DNA of 64,000 nt, from the NCBI GenBank assembly GCA_943912855.1, contig CALTVC010000005.1, positions 124,001-188,000 of the forward strand, read 5' to 3'. How positions within the stretch are numbered: the stretch's first letter is position 1; every line of letters begins with the position of its first letter. Positions 7,712-15,693 of this stretch are shown one piece after another. The stretch is from an uncultured Flavobacterium sp. (lineage in GTDB: Bacteria > Bacteroidota > Bacteroidia > Flavobacteriales > Flavobacteriaceae). The notes under the pieces were generated by a model that was not told where the DNA came from, made no database searches, and worked only from the letters and a program-made list of their open reading frames with translations. Position numbers and translations under genes: made by a program.

Positions 7712-8593
7712 ATGAAAACCAAACTTGCCGTTATTTTTTTTATGATTACGTTAACTTTATTCGCCCAGGAAAAACATGAGTACATGGGGGTAATTAAGTT
7801 AAATGGTGATTCTAAGACTATTATCCCTTATAGGTTGGTTTTTACCGAGAAATCGGGTGTGGTAAACGGATATTCTGTTACAGACCTTGCGGGCCCACAC
7901 GAAACCAAAAATATGATTTCGGGAACATACAATGCCAAGACAAAAGAATTCCTGTTTAAAGAAGACAATATAGTGTATACAAAATCGCCGATAAGCGATG
8001 ACATGTTTTGTTTTGTAAATTATACCGGAAAAGTAAAGCTGGTAAATGAAAATAGTGTTATGGACGGTGCTTTTAAAGGGCTGTTTAAAAATAAACAAAA
8101 GTGTATAGATGGTACGCTTACACTGATAGGCTCGGCCAAGATATATAAGGTGCTGGGCAAGGTGAATAAAAAGCTACAGAAGTCTAAAAAGTATGATGAT
8201 AAAACAAAACAAAAAGCAAACCCTATTGCAATACTGGACAGCCTGAAAGTTAACAACCTTACCAAGTCTCAAAATCTTAATGTATTTACAAAAAGTACCC
8301 GCATAATAATGGAGGTATGGGACGATGGTAAAGAGGACGGTGATATGGTAAGTATTTACCAGGGAAATACACCGGTACTTTTAAACTACGAAGTAAAAAA
8401 CAGTAAAAAACAAATTACGATTGATGTAAAAGACAATACGCGTATACGAATTGTAGCGGTTAATGAGGGTATTATAAGCCCCAATACAGTAGTAGTAAAA
8501 GTAGTAGACAATGAGCACGTTTTAGAGGTATTCTCTAATCTTAAAAAAGATGAGGAGGCTTACATAACCATAGTGAAGAGCAACCAGGAATAA
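7712..8593 (+). CDS. Secreted protein of unknown function
   Basis: 293 residues with a signal peptide (about 1-19, MKTKLAVIFFMITLTLFAQ). I do not recognise the family. The N-terminal half (about 20-135) looks like beta-rich repeats (YMGVIKLNGDSKTIIPYRLVF, VNGYSVTDLAGPHETKNMISG). A basic linker (KKLQKSKKYDDKTKQKA) follows. The C-terminal half (about 180-285, IIMEVWDDGKEDGDMVSIYQGNTPVLLNYEV) resembles a small beta-sandwich seen at the end of some Bacteroidetes secreted proteins. No T9SS sorting domain is present, so it is probably periplasmic. A single-gene unit between its own promoter box and a terminator. Confidence 0.7.
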   Translation: MKTKLAVIFFMITLTLFAQEKHEYMGVIKLNGDSKTIIPYRLVFTEKSGVVNGYSVTDLAGPHETKNMISGTYNAKTKEFLFKEDNIVYTKSPISDDMFCFVNYTGKVKLVNENSVMDGAFKGLFKNKQKCIDGTLTLIGSAKIYKVLGKVNKKLQKSKKYDDKTKQKANPIAILDSLKVNNLTKSQNLNVFTKSTRIIMEVWDDGKEDGDMVSIYQGNTPVLLNYEVKNSKKQITIDVKDNTRIRIVAVNEGIISPNTVVVKVVDNEHVLEVFSNLKKDEEAYITIVKSNQE

Positions 8594-8616
8594 TTTTTTT
8601 GTATCCTGATACAAGC

Positions 8617-8647
8617 AAAAAGTGCCCTATGATAGGGGCACTTTTTT
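8617..8647. terminator. Bidirectional terminator between converging genes
   Basis: Stem AAAAAGTGCCC / GGGGCACTTTTTT with A and T runs on both sides. It lies between a plus-strand gene ending at 8593 and a minus-strand gene ending at 8652, so it can serve both. Confidence 0.85.
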
Positions 8648-8651
8648 GTTT

Positions 8652-9602
8652 TTATAACTGAGATGCGTTAACTATTAGTTCTTTATAATGATTAATCTTG
8701 TTGTGCTGTCGGTTAAAGAACAGCTTACGTTCGCGTGTGCCACTACTGTTTAACGCTACCGAATTTTCCATCTGGCTCTTAAAGAATGACATAGTGTTGG
8801 TACACGTATCGGAATCATTGGTAATAAAATGTCCCAACATGGTATAGGGAACAAACAATGCCCTGGCTTCGGGTGAGGTTATGAGTACGTTGTTGTTTAA
8901 AATCAATAATTCGTTATAATAAATATTATAGCTGTCATTGGCAGTGCTTCGCACTTCGCTATTTTGTAGTATGGTAGCTATATCTTCCAGCACGGCAAGG
9001 GCATTATTTTGCGTAAGTAATCCCGAAGAGAAATAATACTGCACCTGTTGTAAACTGCTGTTTATGGTCGTGTCATTCCATATTTCGTAAACATGGGCTT
9101 TATCGTAAGCTTTTTTAAGGGAAGCACCGTGTTGTAACAGCGGTGCGGTAACCGTAAACTTTTCAAACGATTCCCAGTTGTTGTTCCCCGAAAGCAAATT
9201 CAGCCATACGTACAGCTTAAATTTACTCAGCAGTGTACCGCCTATGGTATAAAACAACGGAAGGTCTTTTGCCGAGTAATACACACTCGCCGTACCATTT
9301 TCGGTAAGCCGGTTTACATTCTCTGCCGATAGTGCCAGGTAATGTTCCATATCTGCCATCGTACGTATCTCGGGCGTTTTTTGTGCGAGTACTACCTTTT
9401 CATCTTTAAAAAGCATATCCATACTTATGCCGTAATTGCGGCAAAGCTGCACGGTTTCGTCTATGCTGAAACGGCTTTTTAACGCTACCCTGCGGTGGGC
9501 GGCATCATATGAAATTTCAAGTACTGTGGCTATGGCATCTATAAGCGATACGTCTTTCAGTTTTTGGCGGATGCATTTTAGCAGAATCTCCTGATTGGTC
9601 AT
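8652..9602 (-). CDS. Predicted DNA-binding regulator with helix-turn-helix-like N-terminus
   Basis: 316 residues, no signal peptide, so cytosolic. The N-terminal 65 residues (IRQKLKDVSLIDAIATVLEISYDAAHRRVALKSRFSIDETVQLCRNYGISMDMLF) look like an XRE/BetR-type helix-turn-helix. The remaining 250 residues are alpha-helical with no motif that I know. Similar proteins in Flavobacteriia carry an HTH with an uncharacterised helical C-terminal domain. DNA binding is inferred from the N-terminal pattern; target and effector are unknown. The gene is divergent from the surface-repeat protein at 9703, with about 100 bases between them that could be a shared regulatory region. Confidence 0.6.
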   Translation of the reverse strand: MTNQEILLKCIRQKLKDVSLIDAIATVLEISYDAAHRRVALKSRFSIDETVQLCRNYGISMDMLFKDEKVVLAQKTPEIRTMADMEHYLALSAENVNRLTENGTASVYYSAKDLPLFYTIGGTLLSKFKLYVWLNLLSGNNNWESFEKFTVTAPLLQHGASLKKAYDKAHVYEIWNDTTINSSLQQVQYYFSSGLLTQNNALAVLEDIATILQNSEVRSTANDSYNIYYNELLILNNNVLITSPEARALFVPYTMLGHFITNDSDTCTNTMSFFKSQMENSVALNSSGTRERKLFFNRQHNKINHYKELIVNASQL

Positions 9603-9673
9603 GGTTTTGTGATTTTCGCAAATACTATTGCTAAGATAATTATTACGCGCAATTCATTTTGTTTTATCCACAA

Positions 9674-9681
9674 TAAGTTTG
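9674..9681 (+). promoter_or_regulatory. -7 box of the 9703 gene
   Basis: TAAGTTTG fits TAnnTTTG and ends 21 bases before the ATG at 9703. Confidence 0.5.
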
Positions 9682-9702
9682 GGGTAATAAAACAGTACAA
9701 CC

Positions 9703-10470
9703 ATGAAAACCGTAAAATCAGTCGCGTTTATTTTTATCCTGCTTATTTTAAATACGCCGGTACTGGCATTGGCGCAAAACAGGAAAGTCCGCTTTCCGGC
9801 AGGGCTTTATACCTCTGGCAATTCCGATATTTACGGAATTTCTTTCGGGGTGGGGTCTAATACCTATACAGGTGGAACCGAGGTGAAGGTGCGCTCTAAC
9901 GGCATTAGGATAGAGCCCATATCGCAGGCATTGCTCATAGCCACGCTTATTTTTCCGTACGATTCAGTGCCGTTTCCTGTCCGGGAAGAAGACTATGAGG
10001 CATTCGGGCTGAAAGTGCCAAACGAAATCATTAATGGGCTGAATCTGAGTTGTGGTACCAACGCCTTTGCCAATGTAAACGGTATTACAATATCGGCGCT
10101 TACGCAGTCGTTAAAAAACGTACGGGGCATTTCTGTAGCCGGTCTGGGGTGTGGGCTCTACTTGTGCTACGGGCTTAATATAGCAGGGGCAGGTACAGAG
10201 GTCTTTTACCTGAAAGGATTTAGCGCCGCTGTACTTACTAATAAAGTATACATTGGGCAAGGTGCGCAGATAGGTGGTTTTAATGATTTTAAGCAGTTTA
10301 CAGGATTTCAGCTAGGATTATACAATGACCTTGAAAATAAATCCGAGTCGTTTACCGGGCTGCAAATAGGTTTAATCAACAAAACCAAAAAACTGCGTGG
10401 TGTACAAATCGGACTTTTTAATAAAAACGAAAGGCGTTCATTACCCTTTATCAACTGGAATTTTAAATAG
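9703..10470 (+). CDS. Secreted surface-repeat protein (LA_2272-like)
   Basis: 255 residues with a signal peptide (1-25, ending ALAQ). The C-terminal third has repeats of the form G-x-Q-x-G-L-x-N: FTGFQLGLYND, FTGLQIGLINK, LRGVQIGLFNK. These match the surface-repeat pattern known from Leptospira LA_2272-type proteins and many Bacteroidetes outer-membrane or surface proteins. Earlier, more diverged units (GISVAGLGCGLYLCYGLNIAG, LKGFSAAVLTNKVYIGQGAQIGGFND) suggest the fold continues through most of the chain. Function is unknown. A further upstream start was rejected because the ATG at 9703 opens the signal peptide. Confidence 0.65.
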   Translation: MKTVKSVAFIFILLILNTPVLALAQNRKVRFPAGLYTSGNSDIYGISFGVGSNTYTGGTEVKVRSNGIRIEPISQALLIATLIFPYDSVPFPVREEDYEAFGLKVPNEIINGLNLSCGTNAFANVNGITISALTQSLKNVRGISVAGLGCGLYLCYGLNIAGAGTEVFYLKGFSAAVLTNKVYIGQGAQIGGFNDFKQFTGFQLGLYNDLENKSESFTGLQIGLINKTKKLRGVQIGLFNKNERRSLPFINWNFK

Positions 10471-10482
10471 AGATGCTAAGTT

Positions 10483-10525
10483 ACTTAGATACTTCGTCTG
10501 TTAAGTATAGCCTCAGTATCTAAGT
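10483..10525 (+). repeat. Inverted repeat between the surface-repeat gene and the phosphatidyltransferase gene
   Basis: ACTTAGATAC (10483-10492) pairs with GTATCTAAGT (10516-10525). It sits in low-complexity sequence built from CTAAGT, ACTCAG and TCTCAG words. Such CTCAG/CTTAG word repeats between genes look like a decayed intergenic repeat. No function is evident. Confidence 0.5.
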
Positions 10526-10553
10526 GACTCAGTTTCTCAGAAACTCAAAAAAG

Positions 10554-11156
10554 ATGAAAAAAATACCTTACTTGCTCATACTGTTCAGGCTTTTGCTGGG
10601 GCCGTTCATGATATATTTAACATACACTCATGGTAGTGCACTACGTTTACTGTTGGCTATTTTATTGTTGCTGGGTATACTCTCAGATATTTTTGATGGT
10701 ATCATAGCCCGAAAGCTCGGCATTTCTACAACCTTTATTCGAAGGCTGGACAGCCAGATAGATGTTGTCTTTTGGCTCTGTGCCGGCTGGTGTGCGTGGT
10801 TGCTGAATCCTGAAATTATAACCGAAAACCGCTTTGCCATCATTACGCTTTTCGTAATGGAAGGACTAACGTACGTATTCAGCTTTGCTAAATTCGGTAA
10901 GGAAACCTGTACCCATGCACTACTCAGCAAGCTGTGGGGTATAACATTGTTTGTTGCTTTTACGTCTGTTTTAGGATTTGGTTATGCGGGTGTGCCCTTT
11001 GCGCTTGCGGTGATATTTGGTATCATTTCGCATATAGATGTGTATCTTATAATCTTCTTCCTGCCTCAATGGACACACGATGTACCCAGTGCATGGCACG
11101 CGTGGCAAATCAGGCAGGGGAGGAGCATCAAAAGGAATAAGCTGTTTAACGGGTAA
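10554..11156 (+). CDS. CDP-alcohol phosphatidyltransferase family membrane protein
   Basis: 200 residues from the ATG at 10554 (an in-frame GTG at 10524 would add ten residues from a repeat and was rejected). About five or six membrane helices. The family motif D-x2-D-G-x2-A-R-x8-G-x3-D-x3-D is present as SDIFDGIIARKLGISTTF then IRRLDSQID. All four Asp, the first Gly, Ala and Arg are kept, but the second conserved Gly is Ile. Family members transfer a phosphatidyl or phospho group from a CDP-alcohol to an alcohol at the inner membrane, as in phospholipid head-group synthesis. The acceptor cannot be told from sequence. Confidence 0.85.
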   Translation: MKKIPYLLILFRLLLGPFMIYLTYTHGSALRLLLAILLLLGILSDIFDGIIARKLGISTTFIRRLDSQIDVVFWLCAGWCAWLLNPEIITENRFAIITLFVMEGLTYVFSFAKFGKETCTHALLSKLWGITLFVAFTSVLGFGYAGVPFALAVIFGIISHIDVYLIIFFLPQWTHDVPSAWHAWQIRQGRSIKRNKLFNG

Positions 11157-11188
11157 TACAAAGAGCTGTCAATTGACAGCTCTTTGTA
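11157..11188. terminator. 32-bp perfect palindrome, bidirectional terminator
   Basis: The two 16-base halves (11157-11172 and 11173-11188, core AGAGCTGTCAATTGACAGCTCT) are exact complements. It separates a plus gene ending at 11156 from a minus gene ending at 11206. The arms end in TTTGTA rather than a long T run, so termination is likely but not certain. Confidence 0.7.
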
Positions 11189-11205
11189 TGTGATTGCGGA
11201 GTATT

Positions 11206-12549
11206 TTACTCAAACTTTTCCCATTCGTATTGTCCGTTCTGGTGTACTATCATACGGTCAACACGTCCGTTGTTTAGCTTGAATTCGCAGGTAATGTCTG
11301 CCATGTTTTTTAGTTGGAATGAAGTCTCTGTCTGGAAAACCAACTCAAATTTTCCCTGTCCTGAAATGTTGGCAACCAAACCTGTTTTTTCTTTAGTTAC
11401 TGTTATGACACGTTTTTTGTCCGATGTTAATCGGTATTTACCCACATACCGGGTTAATGTTTCAGTGCTTACCGTTTTATTTGCCTGAAGCGATGTTCCA
11501 AGCATTATTTCGGCAACCTTAACCGCCATTTCATCTCTTGGTGCATTTTCTGAATTAAAAAGCAAAACCATGTAAAGTTGTTTCTCAGGGAAATATGCCT
11601 CATAAGCCCTGGAACCATTCTTACTGCCTCCATGGTCTATGCGCTTGATGCCATTTACGGTGGTAATGTTCCACCCGAATCCGTAAGTAACCGGTGTTCC
11701 GTCTTTCAGTTTGTATGGGGTAAATGCCAAGTCAAGATATTCTTTGGGGAGTATGGTGTATGATGTTAGCCCGTTTTGCCATTTTTGTAAGTCGGCTGTA
11801 CAAGATAAAAGCCCACCCGCCGAATAGCCTAATGTTGCGCTCCAAAACTCAGCTTTCTTATAAACGGCGGCATCTTTAAAATATCCTGCCGCCCTGTTTT
11901 TAATTATAATTTCGTCGGTATCATAATAGGTATGCTCCATTTTTAAGGGAGTAAAAATGTTTTCTTTTAGATACTCGTCATACGTTTTACCGCTTACTTT
12001 TTCAATGATATACCCCAGTATAATGTAATCAGAATTACAATACTTGTATTTTGTACCGGGTTCAAACTCTAAGGGGATGTTCTTAAAAAGATTGATTAAC
12101 TCTATGGGAGAATAATCCAGCCGTTCACCTTGCTTTTGCCCGGTCTCTATTTGCAGATAATCTTTCAGTCCGGAAGTATAGGTAAGGAGGTGTTCAATCA
12201 GTATGCCCTTGCCTGAAAAATCGGCTACGTATTTTTCAATCGGGTCATTAAGTTTGAGTTTGCCTTTAGATACAAGTTGAAGAATGGATACAGCCGTAAA
12301 CTGTTTGGTTATTGAGGCTATGCTAAAAACAGATTCCGTTTTTAGGGGTACGTCCAATTCTAAATTTGCGCTCCCGAAAGCCTTATTGTACACGGTCTTC
12401 CCATTTTGCATGATAAGTATGGAACACCCGGGCGTACGCTCCGAAAAATCTTTTTTGAAAAGAGCATCCAACTCATTTTCAAACTGTGCATTTTGGCTGT
12501 AAAGTACAGTGCTTACAATAAATGTAACAAGAAGCGTAATTGTTTTCAT
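11206..12549 (-). CDS. Beta-lactamase-fold serine hydrolase, secreted
   Basis: 447 residues with a signal peptide (1-18, ending LYSQ). The serine beta-lactamase/transpeptidase triad is visible: SxxK as S79-I-T-K82, YxN as Y170-C-N172, and H306-G-G in place of KTG. This is the class C/PBP4*-like family (Pfam Beta-lactamase), which includes D-aminopeptidases, esterases and penicillin-binding enzymes; few of them are antibiotic-resistance enzymes. A C-terminal beta domain (about 355-447, TLTRYVGKYRLTSDKK) is typical of Bacteroidetes members. The protein is predicted periplasmic. Substrate is unknown. Single-gene unit. Confidence 0.9.
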   Translation of the reverse strand: MKTITLLVTFIVSTVLYSQNAQFENELDALFKKDFSERTPGCSILIMQNGKTVYNKAFGSANLELDVPLKTESVFSIASITKQFTAVSILQLVSKGKLKLNDPIEKYVADFSGKGILIEHLLTYTSGLKDYLQIETGQKQGERLDYSPIELINLFKNIPLEFEPGTKYKYCNSDYIILGYIIEKVSGKTYDEYLKENIFTPLKMEHTYYDTDEIIIKNRAAGYFKDAAVYKKAEFWSATLGYSAGGLLSCTADLQKWQNGLTSYTILPKEYLDLAFTPYKLKDGTPVTYGFGWNITTVNGIKRIDHGGSKNGSRAYEAYFPEKQLYMVLLFNSENAPRDEMAVKVAEIMLGTSLQANKTVSTETLTRYVGKYRLTSDKKRVITVTKEKTGLVANISGQGKFELVFQTETSFQLKNMADITCEFKLNNGRVDRMIVHQNGQYEWEKFE

Positions 12550-12668
12550 GTTTGGTTTTTAAAAGCTTTTCATAATGATGAACGAAATATACTAATAAAA
12601 ATTGCGTGGTGTTGGTTGTAATGTTTTGCTTTTAAGGAGTTTAGTGCTCTGTTTTTGCGAAAAGTAAA

Positions 12669-12686
12669 AGGGGCTATAAAGCCCCT
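12669..12686 (-). terminator. Terminator overlapping the stop codon of the TlpA-like gene
   Basis: AGGGGC (12669-12674) pairs with GCCCCT (12681-12686) around a 6-base loop. On the minus strand it is followed by TTTTACTTTT. The stem includes the TAG stop codon at 12674-12676. Confidence 0.7.
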
Positions 12687-14134
12687 AATTGTGTTTTTAA
12701 CTTTTCAAGATCAGAAGGCGGTGCCGCATATTTCACGCCGATTTTACCGTTATTATTTACTAAAAAGTACCAAGGTAGGGCAAGACCTCCACCATTGCTA
12801 AAGGTGTCAGACAAATTTTTATACAGTGTTTTGTTTACACGTATATGGTATCCTTTAAGGCCATAGTAACCAATCATCTTTTTCCAGCCTTCATTACGTG
12901 AATCTTCATCTACCGAAATGTATAGCACAGCTACGTCATCTTTAGCCAGTAATTTATAAAGCTCCTCCTTGTGTTTAAATTCGTCCCTGCATGAATGGCA
13001 CCAGGTAGCCCATACGTCTACATATAATTTCTTCCCCGGCATTTTTTTTAGCAGTTCCTCTAACGAGTTCACCGTACCATAATCCTCTACATAAGAAGCG
13101 CCGGCAGGCAATGCATCACTCCTGTCAAAGAAAGATATAAGTGGTTGCATTTCGGGTTCAAGGTATTTTGTATACGTACTTTTAGGGTAGTATTTCTTAA
13201 ACTCGTAATAGCTGTCAAGGGCATATTTTTCCAGGCGTCCTTCATTCACATTAAAATGTTGTACCAGGGCAAAGTAGTACTCTTTATTTTCTGAAGGTAT
13301 ATAGAGCAGGCGACGTTCTCTTTTTTGTTCTTCGGTTAGGTTCTCATCTTCCGGAATTTTTTTGCCATCAAATCCTACCGCCTGGAAAGTACTGAAGAAA
13401 TCATAGCTTATGAGAAACCAATAGCCTAACGGAAGCTTTCTTATAAAAGCTTTGTCTGCCGGATGTTTAACGAATACTTCTTTCCAAACTGCATTAAAGG
13501 CATCGGGTACTGCTCCGGTTTGGTCATATTTTGCCATGGTATACTTTGTGTAGAGAGCCAGGCTCAAAGCATTGGCGTAAAAATATTCACGCTCACGTAC
13601 TATCATTTCAAAGTCGCTTTCAGATAAAGTCTTTGGTTTAGCAGCTTTCAGTGCGGCCAGGTCTGATTTTAGTTTGGTGTCAAAAAAAGCTTTTAATTCG
13701 TCTGGGGACTCAATTTTTGAACCTTCATTTCCAAAATTATGGATTAAATTCACCCTGTAATCGGGGATCAGCGTGTCGTACAGTTTTGTAAAAGGAGCAT
13801 TGGTACCTGTTATTTCATGCGTTATTTTACCGTCTTTTTCGGTAAGGATAATGCTGTACTGCCCGCCGGGTGTAACCACAAGGTTGCCTGCATTAATGTA
13901 ATTATAAAAAACATCAATGAAACTAATCTCATTCACATCCGTTTTTATTTCGAAATTACCCTGTGCATCAACTGTCGCCGCATAATAAATATCAAATCCC
14001 AAAACACCATTCACTGGTGCGCTGTAGCGTAATACTTCGGGAAGCTTGCCGTTTATTTTGCCTTTAATGGTTACGGGTTTTGCCTGGATGGTTAAGGCGC
14101 ACAGGCACGCCAGGAAAAAGTAAATGGTTTTCAT
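12674..14134 (-). CDS. TlpA-family thioredoxin-like protein with N-terminal DUF4369-like domain
   Basis: 486 residues with a signal peptide (1-18, ending TIQA). An N-terminal beta domain (about 20-110, VTIKGKINGKLPEVLRYSAP) resembles the DUF4369-type region of Bacteroidetes redox proteins. A helical middle (about 130-340) follows, then a C-terminal thioredoxin fold with WATWC379-H-S-C382 and the cis-proline in ALPWYFLV (about 453-456). Such proteins reduce disulfides in the cell envelope. Cytochrome c maturation partners, as for TlpA/ResA, are not nearby, so the client is unknown. Single-gene unit on the minus strand. Confidence 0.85.
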   Translation of the reverse strand: MKTIYFFLACLCALTIQAKPVTIKGKINGKLPEVLRYSAPVNGVLGFDIYYAATVDAQGNFEIKTDVNEISFIDVFYNYINAGNLVVTPGGQYSIILTEKDGKITHEITGTNAPFTKLYDTLIPDYRVNLIHNFGNEGSKIESPDELKAFFDTKLKSDLAALKAAKPKTLSESDFEMIVREREYFYANALSLALYTKYTMAKYDQTGAVPDAFNAVWKEVFVKHPADKAFIRKLPLGYWFLISYDFFSTFQAVGFDGKKIPEDENLTEEQKRERRLLYIPSENKEYYFALVQHFNVNEGRLEKYALDSYYEFKKYYPKSTYTKYLEPEMQPLISFFDRSDALPAGASYVEDYGTVNSLEELLKKMPGKKLYVDVWATWCHSCRDEFKHKEELYKLLAKDDVAVLYISVDEDSRNEGWKKMIGYYGLKGYHIRVNKTLYKNLSDTFSNGGGLALPWYFLVNNNGKIGVKYAAPPSDLEKLKTQLGAL

Positions 14135-14290
14135 AAAGAAAAGGAATGGTTTATGTGCTAAAGTTATGAAAAAACTATGGTGTATTTAACACACTTTAAA
14201 TAAACAATTCCTTCTCTCTAATCAATTAACCAAGTAATAGCTCCACCATTGTCATATTGAAAATTATATGTGCAAATTTTCCTTACAAAT

Positions 14291-14971
14291 TTAATGACAG
14301 TCCTTTGTCTTTAGGGGTAGCATTTGCCCCACATCTTCTATGTTCTCGTAAGGCATATCCATATAATCATAATATTTCCATTTACCATCCCTAAATTCAA
14401 GGGCATCTTTAATTTCCTTAAATAAAGGTGCGGTGTCGCCGATAAAACTAAAAGCATCTTCATGTACGCGATATTGAAAACATATCTTCCAGGTACCATT
14501 GCAAAGTGTATAAATTTTACAGCTGTTACTTCTGTCAAAGTCCAGGTAGTCTATAACCAGGGCGATTTCATCGCCGGGATTGTTATTAACATTACCTACA
14601 TTTATAAGGCAATATAATCCCTGGCTATTGCCAAAATACAATGGTTTGTTTGCAATGTTGCTTGACTTTATACGTGTGCGGTAATTAAGTTTTGCGACGA
14701 ATTCTATATAACGGTAGTAACCATCTATAGCAGTGTCATTTTCTATTTCTGCGGGTGTGTTGGGTATTCGCGTTACTGTTGTACCGGTGCTGTCTTCAAT
14801 ATCCTGAATTAGTGTTTCTGTAGTGCCGTCGCCATTAAAATCGCCTGTTATGCTCAGGGTTTCAGGATCATGGTATTTTGTGGCATCTAATGTTTCCTGA
14901 TTTAGTGTTTTATGACAGCCAATGATACCGGAACATATCATGCCCAATAAGAGTATTCTTTTAATCATCAT
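14291..14971 (-). CDS. Lipoprotein of unknown function with FG-GAP/EF-hand-like motifs
   Basis: 226 residues. A lipobox GIIGC (Cys19) predicts an outer-membrane lipoprotein. Two Asp/Asn-rich loops, GDFNGDGTTETLI (about 43-55) and NVNNNPGDEIALVIDYLDFD (about 126-145), look like calcium-binding FG-GAP/VCBS-type turns, which often occur in proteins that follow a numeric or structural DxNGDG pattern. No enzyme motif was seen. It ends 11 bases after the next upstream gene (14983-15591), so the two are likely one operon. Confidence 0.65.
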   Translation of the reverse strand: MMIKRILLLGMICSGIIGCHKTLNQETLDATKYHDPETLSITGDFNGDGTTETLIQDIEDSTGTTVTRIPNTPAEIENDTAIDGYYRYIEFVAKLNYRTRIKSSNIANKPLYFGNSQGLYCLINVGNVNNNPGDEIALVIDYLDFDRSNSCKIYTLCNGTWKICFQYRVHEDAFSFIGDTAPLFKEIKDALEFRDGKWKYYDYMDMPYENIEDVGQMLPLKTKDCH

Positions 14972-14982
14972 TAGTTTGGTTA

Positions 14983-15591
14983 TTAATCAGGGAAACAATC
15001 AGGCCCTGTGGCACCTCCTGTATAGGTAAGTATAAGGTAGTTTTCGTAATAGATATAATTGCAGTCGTCGCTGTATTCGGCAATTTCTTTGGCATTAAAA
15101 GGCTTAGGAGCAAGGAGTATTCCGTATTTACCCATACCGCTGCGCGCAAAGCCTATTTCATTGTATGTCGCCCCATTTTGTATGGAAATACAGTTGGCAG
15201 CAGTTAATAGTTGTTTTACCTTTTCTAGGGTTTGATCTGTCCAGCCAATACGTTTTAGTTGCTTTTTAAGCTCGGGACTTCCGTATTTAAGCTGATACCC
15301 TTTATCTTCTTTGGTTTCTTCCTTTTCATAAATATGAAGGTCTACCGTTGCAGGCATTTTAAAAATGTCATTTGCGGGGTTAAATTCCACAAACACCGTA
15401 TAACCTGCCGGGACTAATGTGTTATAGGTTTTAGATAATGCCTGTAATTCGTTGCGCTTTTTTGTAATATTATCTATAAGTGCCTGTTTGCTGCTGCGGG
15501 TACTTGAATCCCTGTTGTGTTTGTTGTTGAATTCCTGCGAATGCCCATATAGTGTTCCCAGTAACAGGGCAGAGAAAAATAGTCTTTTCAT
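14983..15591 (-). CDS. Secreted protein of unknown function
   Basis: 202 residues from the ATG at 15591, which opens a signal peptide (MKRLFFSALLLGTLYGHSQ). A longer frame from 15642 was rejected because its extra 17 residues do not look like a leader and lie across the pnp terminator. A coiled or helical stretch (about 30-55, SKQALIDNITKKRNELQALSK) precedes a mixed domain with IGWTDQTLEKVKQLL and GKYGILLAPKPFNAKEIAEY. I do not recognise the family. It precedes the lipoprotein gene by 11 bases and the pair probably acts together. Confidence 0.65.
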   Translation of the reverse strand: MKRLFFSALLLGTLYGHSQEFNNKHNRDSSTRSSKQALIDNITKKRNELQALSKTYNTLVPAGYTVFVEFNPANDIFKMPATVDLHIYEKEETKEDKGYQLKYGSPELKKQLKRIGWTDQTLEKVKQLLTAANCISIQNGATYNEIGFARSGMGKYGILLAPKPFNAKEIAEYSDDCNYIYYENYLILTYTGGATGPDCFPD

Positions 15592-15632
15592 GGTTGATGT
15601 TTCAATGGTTGTAAAGGTAGCTAAAACAAAAA

Positions 15633-15657
15633 AACCTGCCACAAACTGTGGCAGGTT
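15633..15657 (-). terminator. Terminator of the rpsO-pnp unit
   Basis: Perfect 11-bp stem AACCTGCCACA (15633-15643) with TGTGGCAGGTT (15647-15657). The T run (TTTTTTTG) follows on the minus strand. It lies about 37 bases after the pnp stop codon. Confidence 0.88.
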
Positions 15658-15693
15658 CCTTATCTGAATATGAATTAACCTTGTAGTAAATTA

